From NCBI GenBank assembly GCA_963681505.1, contig OY811993.1:2181992-2245991 (forward strand): a stretch of 64,000 bases of DNA, read 5' to 3'. Made by a program: the position numbers and the translations under genes. Every line of letters starts with the position of its first letter. The first letter of the stretch is position 1. Below are positions 22,557-35,600 of this stretch, piece after piece. The notes under the pieces are model-generated. The model saw only the letters and a list, made by a program, of their open reading frames with translations, searched no databases and was not told the origin of the DNA. The DNA comes from Eunapius fragilis (lineage: Eukaryota; Porifera; Demospongiae; Spongillida; Spongillidae).

Positions 22557-23793
22557 ACTACCATGTGCTGAGCCAATTGTGTTTATGACATGTGATGGTG
22601 GAGCATGCTGTAAGTACATGTACTACCCTGACATGTGCAGAGTTTTATATATAGTGCAATGTCATAGAGCACATTTATACTGTGCATTTTGTATATAGTG
22701 CCATTGTGCTGCCTTATATTTTAGCCGAGCCATATTAGCTATGTAGCTATGTACACTGTACAACCCTGCAGGCGCGTATCCAGGGTTGTAAAGGGAGGGA
22801 GGGGGGTGGGGGTTCCAACCTATTGTTAATTATTTCATATTTTGGGAACTATGCGTAGACTCGGTTGGATTACATCACTGCACGTTCTAAATAGGCCAAT
22901 AGGAATGTGCTACCGGTTATATGCTGTGACATTATTGCTTGGGGCCAAGTCTAACTCTTTGAAAGCCAAGTGCTTATATACATTCATGCATTCTCACACG
23001 AATCATAAACTTTCTCCCGGTGTGCTGTGAGTTATAGTTGTGTGGTTTATAAAAATCGCATTGAACCATAATTATACATGTACATACATGCATTAATATA
23101 TACATGGATCGAGGCAGCAAAATGGGACCTAGTGCATATTTTCATATTATTTCATATTCTAACAGAAACTTTTGTCTTCTACAAATTCTTTCTTATACAT
23201 GTACGCACTGGAAAGTAGTTTGTCCATCGTGGGGTTACAGTGGTCTGAGTTTTTAATTACACGCGCATTTTAATTGCACATGTCAACTTTGATGCTCCTT
23301 CCTGGAAAATTTTACAGTATATGCTAGGACCCTTTTCACTGCCAGGACCTCATATAATACATGACATGCATGTAACGTGGACGCAATTTCAACCCATTTG
23401 AAGGTACATTTATAATCCTCGCATATACAGTTGTACAATCCAGTACATATTTTGAACTGGCGAAGGGCCAGGGTGGGTGGCGTGAACTGGCTGGCATGTT
23501 TAACATGATGTGCCACATTCATTATGTTATGCATTCCTGTTCAAGTATGGGAGTACTGGAATGATGCGTTATGAATAATGGGTTCTTGAGAAGTCACAAC
23601 ATCCACGGTTGTAGTAACCAAGCATGCCGTATATACTTATAAAGGTTTCAAGTGCAGCAAGCATTAGCATGCATCATGAAGTTTGTGATAACAATACTGT
23701 GCATGCAATATCTATAATGCTTGAGTGTAGTATTTGCGTGCATACAATGTACATTAACTTGCATGCATGGCATCCAAAAAGCTAAATTAAAAC
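22557..23793. repeat. Repeat-derived spacer including a diverged MITE (22954-23783)
   Basis: After pseudogene 1 comes a G-rich block near 22780-22815 ('gcgtatccaggg..gggagggaggggg'), probably a hAT-like MITE end. Then a diverged relative of the ACTCTTTGAACGCCAAGT MITE follows: AACTCTTTGAAAGCCAAG at 22953 and a degenerate mirrored end near 23769-23783. The tail of this element abuts the gypsy fragment. No gene seen. Confidence 0.4.
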
Positions 23794-24185
23794 TGATATG
23801 CCCAGGATATCTGCAGATGCTTCATCTTTTGGTCTTGGGGCGGTACTACTTCAGAAAGTAAAGGGACAGTGGAAGCCTGTTGCTTATGCATCACGAGCTA
23901 TGACAGAGACTGAGCAGCGGTACGCGCAAATTGAAAAGGAAGCACTAGCTGGCAATTGTCTGGGCGTGCGACAAATTCTCCTGTTATATCCTTGGGAAAC
24001 ACTTTGAGATCGAGACTGACCACAAACCTTTGGTCCCTTTGTTAGGTACTAAACATCTTGACACATTACCACCTCGAGTATTGAGATTTCGTCTCCATCT
24101 TGCAAGGTTCGACTATTCCATCAATCATGTACCGGGAAAATCATTGCTCACTGCAGATGCCTTTTCTAGAGCACCTTTTTCTCTC

Positions 24186-24217
<32 letters not shown>

Positions 24218-25648
24218 ATGGGGAATGAAAGCATCACCGACAGTGACGTGGAGGTATTTGTGGGAGCCATCATTTCAACTATCCCTGTCACTGAAATCGG
24301 TTTCGCGAAATACCATACTGGCCAGCTGAATGACCCCATCTGCATTCGTGTAAAGCAATACTGCGTTTCTGGATGGCCAGCAAAACAAAATATTGGAGCT
24401 GAGCTTATACCGTACTGGAGAGTGCTAGATGATCTGAGTGTGTGCAAGGACCTACTACTTTATGGTACTAGGATAGTTGTCCCAACATCTTTACAGTCAT
24501 TAACCCTACAGAAATTACACCAAGGACATCTTGGAATACAGTGATGTCGTCTTAGAGCAGTATTATCTGTCTGGTGGCCGGGTTCATCGCAGCAGATTTA
24601 CCAAATGGTAAAAGGTTGTCATGTGTGTGCAAGAAAGAACCCACCACCAATTGAGCCTATGATCCCTTCAGAACTCCCAGACTACCCCTGGCAGAAATTT
24701 AGCTCAGACTTGTTTCAGTAAAAAGGGAAAGATGTAGTTATTAGTTGCAGACAACTTTTCACGGTTTCCTGAAGTCATCCAGCTATCTACCACAACCTCT
24801 TCTAGTGTGATACAAGCTATAAAAGCAATCTTTGCACGTCATGGTATGCCAGAACAAGTGGTTAGGGATAATGGCCCCCAATATGCCTCCAGAGAAATGA
24901 AGAAATTTGCATCATCCTATGGGTTTTGTCACATTACTAGCAGCCCGCTTTACCCTCAAGGAAATGGACATGCTGAATGAATTGTTCAAACAGTAAAGCG
25001 ACTGCTTCAGGATGCTGATGACCCCTTTATGGCCCTATACTGAATTATCGCAGTACCCCATTTCCTTGGTGTGGGCTGAGCCCATCAGAACTTCTATATG
25101 GTAGACACCTTCGAGCCACATTACCACAGCTGGATACCAACCTTATCCCGGCATGGCCATATCTCAGCGACTTCCGTTGTAATGACCAGAAGCTTAAACA
25201 ACAACAGAAAATGCATTATGATAGACGTCATAGGACTAGGGTGGTATACCCCCTTTAGAGGAAGGCTCTCAGGTTTGGATAACATCTGATGATCATCACA
25301 CAAAAGGAACAATTGCATCGGAAGCTGACACTCCTAGGTCCTACATTGTGAACACGTCCAGTGGTCAACTACGAAGAAATAGGCGTCATCTGACTTCTAG
25401 TGTTGATCAAACTCCGGATGTCTGTGTCCCTCGCTCTGCACAGCCCGTTGAGATGCCAGAGGATGAATCAGCGGGTGTAACCAATGAGGCGGAGGCCTGT
25501 GTTCCTGAGATACCAGAAAGTACAAGAGCAGTTGTAACCAAGGAAACAGAAAACAGACCACCCGTACAACCCAGGAGTCCAATCAACACACGGTTACGAA
25601 CTGGCACAGTAATCAGACCACCCGATAGACTTGATCTGTGAGGGAGAT
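23794..25648 (+). pseudogene. Ty3/gypsy pol fragment, unit 1 (RNase H and integrase)
   Basis: Starts inside pol with RNase H ([41 protein letters not shown]). A C-run at about 24187-24217 interrupts the linker. Then come an integrase zinc-binding segment (LHQGHLG, then GCHVCARKNPP), the core with VRDNGPQY and SPLYPQGNGHAE, and a C-terminal tail ending at 25641. Stops and frameshifts break it (for example near 24542, 24720, 25040 and 25250). Gag, protease and most reverse transcriptase are absent. The 'gtgagggagatgtagtg' at about 25638-25655 resembles a polypurine tract followed by the start of a 3' LTR. Confidence 0.75.
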
Positions 25649-25649
25649 G

Positions 25650-26154
25650 TAGTGTTATCATGTTTCATGTAATTAGGACTATGTGTATGTTTGTTGTATG
25701 CACATGCATGAAGTTATGATCGATATTGGGCAGTAGCTATTACATACACATCATGATCAGATGGTCAGCTGGTCCATGGCATACAGCACTGCTATTAGAA
25801 TTGCGAGATATCAATATATTAACTTTGACACCCTGAAAAAGTGTAGACTCTAAATGTAAAAGTCAAGTTTTTGACGTATTAAGTGCATTGCTCAATTAAC
25901 TGAGCAGCTGTTGTGGCCAGGCAGTATGGTGGTCAGCATCAAATATGACAGTACAGAAAGTGGATGGTGTTGCAACGTACACACATAGCTGATGCGAACC
26001 CATGCATTAGTGGTACGCGTTCATTGCTTATATTAGCGCATTATGTAAACCTGATGCAAGCAGCAAGGTAATTTCAAAATCCAGTGAGTTGAGGTGTTGT
26101 AAGCTTAAGCAAATAAGTAACTGTAAAAATAAGAAGTGGGTAACTATTGTTCAT
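25650..26154. other. Upstream region of gene 2
   Basis: Possibly begins with LTR remnant sequence (25649 onward). From about 25780 it becomes collinear with the spacers at 16370, 19850 and 53450, sharing 'gaaaaagtgtagactctaaatgt'. No gene seen. Confidence 0.35.
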
Positions 26155-26180
26155 CGTGTATCGGCCCGGGCCGATACACG
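26155..26180. promoter_or_regulatory. 26-bp perfect palindrome upstream of gene 2
   Basis: The string from CGTGTATCGG through CCCGGG to CCGATACACG is its own reverse complement. It lies about 115 bases before the TATA-like box of gene 2. An identical copy is at 53858-53883 before gene 3; gene 1 lacks it. It could be a dimeric-factor binding site or the relic of a palindromic repeat. Confidence 0.4.
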
Positions 26181-26296
26181 AAAGCTATTTATTTCCTTCC
26201 TGTATGGTATTTTATATCTACCGCACCCATCTCAGTGGGGACCATTTATTAATGCGGCCCGGAAGGACTATGTAGCCTCTCGACGGCCCTGGACTT

Positions 26297-26306
26297 TATA
26301 TAAAGG
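26297..26306 (+). promoter_or_regulatory. TATA-like box of gene 2
   Basis: TATATAAAGG followed by TTCGGTTACAC lies about 340 bases before the ATG of gene 2. The same block precedes genes 1 and 3. Confidence 0.5.
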
Positions 26307-26642
26307 TTCGGTTACACTTGTAAATTTTGTTCAACTTGAGCAAAATGCTAGCAGTACTTACGTCGTATTCGGACTGATCGATCCAAGAAAAACGTGTACG
26401 AATGATGCAGGGCATCGCGTATTACCTCAGTGTTAATTGGGAGCACCTTAGTATCTTTTAAAATAAAGTAAGAGTATAAAGATGGCGGGACTTCGTATGT
26501 ATTAATAGCACAAAATTACGTATTATATAGTTCAATCTGAAATTTACAATACTGTAACAGTAGACAGGACAAAAAGATGCATTTTGGTCTGGGAACCTCA
26601 GTATTACAAATGCGCAGGGGTCGGCCACACTTTTAGTGTACG

Positions 26643-29600
26643 ATGTCACCAAAGAACGTGTGTTTGTATACGTGTGTTCAGATAGTACTGTCCACACTGG
26701 TCAACGCTCAAGCCCCCGGAGATGGCTCGACTATTTGTCAGAGCGCTACATTTGCTAAGACGCCCTTTGCGAACAATATCGTACCACTGATGGACTCTTT
26801 TGACTACCTAAAACTATTGGGGTCGGCAGCAGCGGCGCCGACCTGGAGTAGTCTGGATGTCGACGGAGATACGCGTACTGTAAGTGTGCCTTTGGAAGTA
26901 CTAGTACTGTGCTTAACCTTTTTTTTACTGGTCCTTATTACAGTGGTCTCAGAGTGGTGATAGACCGTGTCGTCAGATCACGACTTCTTGCTCCTTTGCT
27001 TTTCCTAACCAAAACAACTGGTTGATCACTCAACACATCAACACTACTATGGCCAATGGAGTAGCCCTCACCCAAATAGTTGTGAGAGTGAACTTCTCAT
27101 TAAATGGCTGCCTCACTGGTGGGACATGTCTGCAGTCATTTGGTCTTCGTATCTACGAGACACCAAACATTGATCCCAGTGGCCCACTCAACACAACTAA
27201 CTATGCATCCTTTCCTAGTAATCTAGTCACAGTCGTATCAAACCCAACTGGTTCTGTAGTGGAGTTAGCTGATGTGACTGTACCCCTAGCACTGAGTAAT
27301 GGGGGTGTGTATCTCTCTGCCCAAGATTTTGGTACATGTGTAAACATCGCACGGCTTGTTGTGTTCTACTATGCCTGTCCTCAACAAGTGGTTGACTTCA
27401 TAAGCTATCCCCAGACTGCATCCAATGGACCTATAACACAACTTCAGTGTACATCAGGAGCAAGTGTCGTCGGACCAGGGCAACTTCTAGCTAGCTGTGG
27501 TAGCCTAGGTATGTGGGGAGCTCCAATTGGAAGCTGTTTATGCAGTCCTGGATACACTAATACAAACTTGAAGACCTGCCAAGGTAGTAGCTAGGGAATA
27601 TACACATGTCAATATGTTGTTGTATGTCTCAGCCTGCCCCCCAGGTACCTACAAGAGTGTGCAGGGAAGCAGTGTGTGTCTTCCATGTCCCTCCAACAGT
27701 AACAGTTCAGTGAATGGATCCTCACAATGTCCATGTCTACAGGGATACTACAGAGCACCTGGTAGTGGGGCTGAGAGTGGCTGCATTGCTGCACGTAAGA
27801 CATTACTACCATGTGCTGAGCCAATGGTGTGTGTGTGTGCCTCACTGGGGAACAGTTATAGATATATATGTCATTTGTCTGTACTGACATTGTGCAACAT
27901 TTCCCTATGCCTGCCTCAATATTTATGTATCACTCACTCTTCCCCAGGCCCTCCATCTGCCCCACAAGATCTATCTGTTAGTACTAAAAATGCTACAGCA
28001 GTGGTCTTGAGCTGGTTCCAACCCCAGGACAGTGGGGGAGTGGGTGTGGTCTACATTGTGTATTACCAGACAGTCAGTGGTTCACAGAGGATGACTTTGG
28101 CCAATATTACCACCACATCAGTGACTGTGATCAACTTGTCCCCAGGCACTGAGTACATGATAACAGTGGTGGCTGATAATGGGCTGCCTGGGGAGGAGGC
28201 CAGCAGGAGTGCATCAGTTACCGTGACTACAGAAGGTGTGTCCACAAGTATTTTGGTGGTCATCACATTGTTCAAATACATGTACATGTACATGATCCTT
28301 AGAATAAATGTCTATTTCTGCATACCATGTACATGTATTTCACCTGCACACACGCACATCTAGGCAATAGCTCTGCTGTTAGCTCCACTCCTATCATTAT
28401 TGGAGTGGTGATGGGGATCATAGTACTGGTTCTATTCATCCTGGTTGTGCTGTTGTAAGTTATGATTACTATTTTTCCGTGTTTACCCTTTAAGTGTCAG
28501 TGTAACAGGATAGCTTGCCTCCCTATTCTAGTATATGTTGTCTGCCTTAGGACAATTTGTCTGTTGCGGGGGGGGGGTGGCTGTCCCTTCCATGCGCGTT
28601 ATGGCCCTTTCAGACCCGATACAAAAAGTTGGGGCTGGGTGTGCTGTCTGCTTCAGGCCCAATAGACTGATACCCAACAAGAGAACAAGAGAAGTATAAC
28701 GGACCCTTTGCTAATATAATATGGCATGCTACATTTAGTAAATTTGGTTAGGCTTTGCTTAATATAAAGGGGGGCAGCAAATCCTAAAGCAGACCGATAT
28801 TTCTAGAAATAATTGTCCTAGGGGGATAATGCAGCCTAGGATACGTTGTCCGGCCGGACAATTTTTAGGGGAGGGGACAGACTATCCTGTTACACCAGCA
28901 TATGTCCTGTTTAAATACTGTACATGTGCTTGTATGTGTATAGTGTACACCCCATTCCCTCTATCTTCTCAATGTTGAGGTACCAGGTTATCACTGGACA
29001 GGTGACAGGTGTACCCAAACCAAGTAGATTATTTCATTGGTGCTAAATAGCATGATAAATGTACATGCATATATACCCTGGTGTCTCATTTGCTGCCGGA
29101 CACCTATGCATGCGTCAATTTATGAGTTTATAAATATCGGCTCACGTGCTGACATGTATGCCTTTGGGTTTTAGGTATATGGTGTATGTGATGATTGATG
29201 GCTCCTATTTCAGGGTGTGCATCTTCTGGTGGCGTTCCAATCGTTCATGTAAGTGGTCTCAGTGTAAAAATTACATATGCATACAGACATGTACATGTAT
29301 CTAGGTGTGTGTTAGCTTATATGTGGTGTTTGTGATGAACCGATGGTTCATGTACATGTAATGATGTATGTGTTAAATTTTGGAACTTGCAAAACCCGCA
29401 GTTTCCATATAGGATTGATATATTAAATCTAGAAACAAGCAACTGTCTACCTCTCAAAGCCACCATTCATGATGCCTGCAACTGAAATGAATAGGAGCGT
29501 TAACTTCACCCTTATTCATTCAGCTTTTTGCCTAGTCTACATTGGCCTTTAGTGGTTACAGATTTGCGAATTATGGTGCTGTGGGGAGGTTGTGTGTGTG

Positions 29601-32600
29601 TATGTGTGTGTGTGTGTGTGTATAGATAACTAAGTACCAGTAGTTGTGAATTCTTCTCCTGCAATGTGGCCATCTTAGCAACTATGGCATGGTGTGAGGA
29701 TGTGGCAGGTTGTACTCTACAGTGTTTAGTCAACTCATTCCCTCTAAAGTATGCATTGTTACTTTTGTGTGCATATAGCATGTATTTGTCAGTGTTTGTT
29801 TGAGCAGAGCACATGGGTGTTGTATCACATCGATGTGTAATACATGTACCACTCACCCACAAGTTTATACGCATACGCGAGTAACATGACGACCTCGTGA
29901 CATGTGCGTAATGTTTTGTTTGTGGCCTCACCTGCACTCGTTTTTCTCTGCCATGTGGAGATTGCGTGAGTGTGTGTGTGTGTTGTGTATGTGTGTGTAT
30001 GTGTGGGTGTGTGAGCTCAGGGTAGTTAGGCTGTCTCACAGGAAAAATCATGTCAACATATTTTTAACAACATTCATGTTTGTAATTACATCATTATGAC
30101 GTGTCTTCATTTAGCGCAAGGTACAGGATCTACGTACACGAAATGAAAGCAAATGCACACTGGGCTTAATGAAAAGAGCGTGCAGCTGCCAAGCAATACC
30201 AATTTGACTGGTAGTTATTTCATAATAGTCACCGGACTTTGAATGCATGGAATATCTGCGATTCAAAATGCGCTGTCCCAGAGATGAAAATGCAGCTCTC
30301 AGGTAATTTTCTTCACCTAGGCAAGCTCCTTAAGGTCGTTAGTTATTCACTGCGACTGGATATTTTGATACGCACATAGGGTATCGAAGTACATACATGT
30401 ATATATATATGTCCAGCAGAATCACCCTTCTGGCTAGTTTTTCAAGTTTTCAAATTTTTTCATTTTCCTTGAACACCCATGAGCTTCTGTCAAATTGTCC
30501 TTACACATCCTAAATTGGACTATCCCTCACAAAGTTATTAGGCGCTGAATTTATAATTAGCCATACATTTCAATGCGAGCGTTACCTTTCTTTTGCTTGC
30601 TCTGGAAATTTTGAAAAAGTACCATAAGGGTGATTTAGCTGGACACTGTCCCATATATCGATTTCGTCCAAGTTGTTGGCCTTTTGACCCTTGTTAACGT
30701 TTATTGTGACAAGCAAAGAATTTCCAGCATCCGGTCGATATAGTGTGTGTGAGCCTAGGAACATTTTTTTTAGCCAATTAGCTTTTTTTTCTAAATGTAT
30801 TGCGCATTGCAACATCCCCGCCTACAGCTGTATATGTTTACATAGCCTTTTTCCATACAGTTCCGTATGATAGGCGTGTTAAAGAGCATACAGCATAGCT
30901 ATTAGAAGTGGCAGCATTTAGCACTTTTGTTTGAAGCAATTGGATTGTCCTTGCGTGAAATATAACGTTTTTGGTACTGCCATCATTTTGTATGATGTAA
31001 ATTATTTGGTGGCAGCGTTAACTACCCTGAGTTTGTGTGTGCTGTGTATGTAAATACCGGTTGTTGTGAATTCTTCTCCCATTATGTGGCCATCTTAGGA
31101 ACTATGTTGTGTACAGCATGGTGTGAGGGTGTGGCAGGTTGACATTTCAAATACTTGTTTGGTCAGCTCATTTTTGCATTCCCTCTTGTAGGCAAGAATG
31201 CATGCTTACTTCGGTTGCACATTTGTTTGTATATGGAACTGTGTCCAGCAAAATCACCCTTATGATACTTTATCACATTTTCCAGGACAAGCAAAAGAAA
31301 AGTAACGCTCGCATTGAAATGCATGGCTAATTATAAATTCAGTGCCTAATAACTTTAAGATGGATAGTCCAATTTAGGATGCGTCAGGACCATTTGATAA
31401 AAGCTCTTTGGAGTTTGTGGAAAATGAAACATTTGAAAACTTGAAAAACTATCCAGAATGGTGATTTTCCTGGACACTGTCCCATATAATGTCTATTTGC
31501 AACCTAAAATGTACAGTGGTACACAAATTATAATTACTCCTTTAATTATGCTGCAATATATCTCATACCAGCAGAGAGCATTATACATAAATTATCAAGA
31601 TCTATACCTCCATGGTAGTGTTAACTTGTGGTTAAATATGTCATTCTTAGGCTGGGTGCAATAACGAGCTTAATCGGGACATCCATAGCACTGCAGAACA
31701 CTATAAATGTTAGAGAATGAAACAATTGTGAGGGGAACATTCTGAATAAGTCAAAATTCATCCACACTATATATTTTTTATGTACATCAAATACATGGTT
31801 TTGTTTTTGTTAATCACTTTTACAGTCAAATGCTCTAATTTGTGTCAGCAAACGTAAACCTGTACACATACATGTATTCACTGTAGTAGTACCACTGTTT
31901 AAAAACGAGCCTTTAGGTGATAGTGGACATGATAAGTAACTATACAATATGAAATTATTCATGTGGATGTATCAGAAAGGTTTTGCAGTAAAATGTGTAC
32001 AGGTGCACACAAATCAGTCCTCTGCATATTCATTGAAATCATTCCCAACGAATCTTGATCTTGCAAATTAAAGGACTTGTGTATGAAAAAACAGCAGGAA
32101 TGCCATACAAGTGCATGGACATTGCAGAATGTGTGGTATGGTTACACGCCCACACTCCCCAAAGTGGTACTTCAGATGGTAAGAAATGAAAATATGCATC
32201 AGCTTTGTCTTGTGCCCTGCCCCAAAGCAGAGATGTTTGATTATGCATATTGAAGGAGTAATATCCCAAAAGCTTGATAGGAGTGATACAACTGAGGCTA
32301 CATGAAACATTTATTATCCCCTGTCACAGTGCACTAGTTCATGGACAGTGCCATTTTCTTCATCACATGGTATCACTTTTGAGCAAGCAGCTTCTCTCAC
32401 TTCTATCCAACTTCTGATGACAAAGTAGCAAACAAAATTGTGTCATATTCATTGCATGAGCAGGCTTAAACTTGTTCCAGAGAAGGAATGCATTGACTTC
32501 TGACATTCCAAACAATATTTGATACTCACAAACCCACCAACTATGCATTTTCCAAGTGTCTTCAAATGATGTGGCTCCTTGTCATTTGGAATTGTGTTTG

Positions 32601-35600
32601 TCAATGGCGTTGAAACTGACACCTTCACTACTTGCATATTCGCTGTTTGTGCCTCTACTATTCATGCCTTCAGTGCTCGTGCCTCCAGTGTTTGCGTCAT
32701 AACTATTGATGCCTCCGCTGTTTGCACCTCTACTATTTGTACCGCCACTGTTTACCCCACCACCATTTGTGTTCAAGCCTCCACTATTCTCACCCCTGCT
32801 AATCCAGCTGGTGCCTCCACTGTTCATACATCCTCTTGCTCTGTGTACACCTTCTTTAGCCATACGTTTTCCTCTTCCCTCCACAATGATAAGCAAAGTC
32901 ACATGCACTGTCAGAGGGCAAAGCTTCCCAGTTTTTTAAAAGGGAGGCTGAACTGGCTTTTTTCGTTTTTTTTTTTAATTTTCTTAAATGGATGTACTCT
33001 ACCTGATTGGCTTATAGTCCAATCCGTACACCTTAAACTTGTTTACTTTTACAGATATAGGCATAAAAAGTTTTGCGTCATAGCGCATCACTTGGATCCT
33101 ATTATTAATTGCAACGTATTATTGTTGTATTGTAGTCTTATTAATGATGGCGGTACGTCCATACTCATTTGAACCTACACGAAGAACTTCAATAGTCCAT
33201 GTCGAAGACAGTGCCGATGATAGTGATATCGAAGAGCACGAGAGCCCTCCACCTGAGAGCTGTCTTGGACATACATTGTGGTGTTCGTGTGCGCAGTGTA
33301 TTCCGCAAGCTACCGAGCGTGAGTGTGTGTGCTGCCGTGAGTTGGAGACGTACTCAGTATATTCTCACAAGAATCGGTCAGGTTGACCTGCATTGTGGAT
33401 CACCCTGAATTTGCCACAGTATGCTTAAACCCGCTAGTGCTTCGTGTCGCTTTAGCTGGAACCGTGGCAATGATAGGGGAAAGAATTCCGTTGCCTCTAG
33501 CTAACAGGTATTTGGTACAACTTTTCACTACTGCTCGTTAGATATATTTTCCTGCAGATCTTACCGGCATGCTGCATACAGGCAATTCATTTGGTGGCTT
33601 CATCAAACTAGACTTGGTCGACGAGTGAGAAAGGTGATCCCGTCCTGTGTGATATTTACTATCAGACGAAGGTTTCCAGAGCCAAACAATATTTATGTAG
33701 GGTTTAAAGTGTATTCTGCATTGTAGTAGTTTAAACATCAACAACAGGGAATCGAGAAGTGTGTGAAGAAATCAGTGAGTCTTTATTAGGAGGTGGGATG
33801 GGAGCAATATTATGTGGTAAACCTAAAGATTGTGGAGTGTCAAAATCCAACAGGTCAGTGTTGTGTAGCTTTTGGTATAGCACATCTTCAACCAAGTCAT
33901 CTAGGTATGTATAGTCCTTGTTATCTTGAATAGGCTTCACAGTCCATCGTTTTGTTTGCTTAGAGAATGCAATATTGTATCTCATAGAACCTGAACACAT
34001 AAAAAAGCATACATGTAAACCTCATATACATATACATGTTCCATGCATGTATATACCATTTGCTGTTGTAGCTTGCTCTCGTTTTACATTGTTGTTATGG
34101 TCAATAATGGCCAGTTCAGTACGAGCCTGCATTCCATTATAACTAAAATACTATCTTTTAGGGCAGTGCTTAGTTAACATGGAATGGAAGACTTCCAATG
34201 AGCCAGTGTGTTGAAAATTTGATAATTTTCTTATGTCCCGCTGCAACCTTGAATCGTTAACAATTTTTACTAAAGCATTATGCGCTGGTCCATTACGTTC
34301 CAACCATCCTTTGGTTTGCTCTTCATCTGGAGATAATGTTTCATGTGCACAATGATCAAATAATTCATTACGATCCCATTGATGAACATTGGTGACATGG
34401 TAAATTAATGATGTCCATTTAGCACACAAGAGATCTGGGTTTCCTTCACATGTTTGAGCAGACCACCAACGATGGTTGGAAATTGAATGGATCCATGGCA
34501 ACAGTGCATTACATCTTTTTGCTTTTCCTGCTTTAGTTAGCTTTTTAACAATGCTCTTTGCCAAGTGCCACACGTCATATTGATGATCAATAGTGGGGTA
34601 TTTTCTCTTCAGTAGGGCACTAACACCTGTATGTCTATCAGTAGTAATGGATTTGACCAGAACATCTTTAGCCAACACATTTGTGAGGCAACGTTCTAGA
34701 CCCTCTTTTTCCATTGTTACTGAACTACCCGTCTGAGTAACCTGAACCAAACTGTAGTCAAGTATAAGGTTAGTGGCATTGTCCATCCATTAGTGAGTAA
34801 TAAGTGCAGTACTTCGCACTGTACCCAGGACTGTCACAGCGACCATCACCGGACAAATATAGATGTTTGCCCTCTAAGAATGAATCAATGCCTCTTGAAC
34901 ATATGCAGTGTGTATTACAGGGAATAAATATTCCTTCTGAAGCCTATGAAAGTACCTTTCACTAAGAAAGGGCATATGTAGCACATTAGCCATATTAGCC
35001 ACCCTTGTGTAGGTAAGACCACAGAACAGAATACCAGCGGACATTAAAAGGTTGCCAACAGCCATGCTATTAAGCAATGGCTGTGACTCCCAGTGAAGCT
35101 CATGCCCATCAGGACACGAGTCACTCACTACCAATAATGTACCTCTAGTTCTGTACATCATGACCACAAGAACATTTCTTTAGCAAAGATAGTAGGCAAG
35201 ACTCAAAAACAATAAACTTCCTTTCAGTAGCCAACTTCCTTTCAGTTGGCAGGCACTCATTGTCGATTGAAAATTCCAGGGTTTGAACTGTAAGGTCATC
35301 ATCACAGCATTCCGTGTATGAAACATCTGATGATTGTGTTCTTAAAAATATGCTTATAATTAAAATAATGTCAAATCTATTCAGGTTAAAAGCTCACTTC
35401 ACAGAATCCACTGCATCCTTGTATTCTGACTCTTGCTGCAATGGTGAAGAACAGTCTAAAAACATGTCAGCTTGGGTGCTCACATCACACTGTTCCACCA
35501 GATCTGTATATGATCACTAGCTTGTGTACTGTTATGCACATCAATTTATAAATTTCATACCACATTGTATAGCAACATCCCTGCTTGTGACTTGAGCTAC

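Noticed and set aside
23794-25648. Functional LTR retrotransposon or retroviral element
   Set aside because: Only the 3' part of pol remains, with several stops. There is no gag, protease or envelope and no pair of LTRs.
33144-33726. Genuine P2X7 receptor gene
   Set aside because: There is no channel part (two transmembrane helices and ectodomain). The gene lies inside transposon ends, and only the C-terminal domain is encoded.
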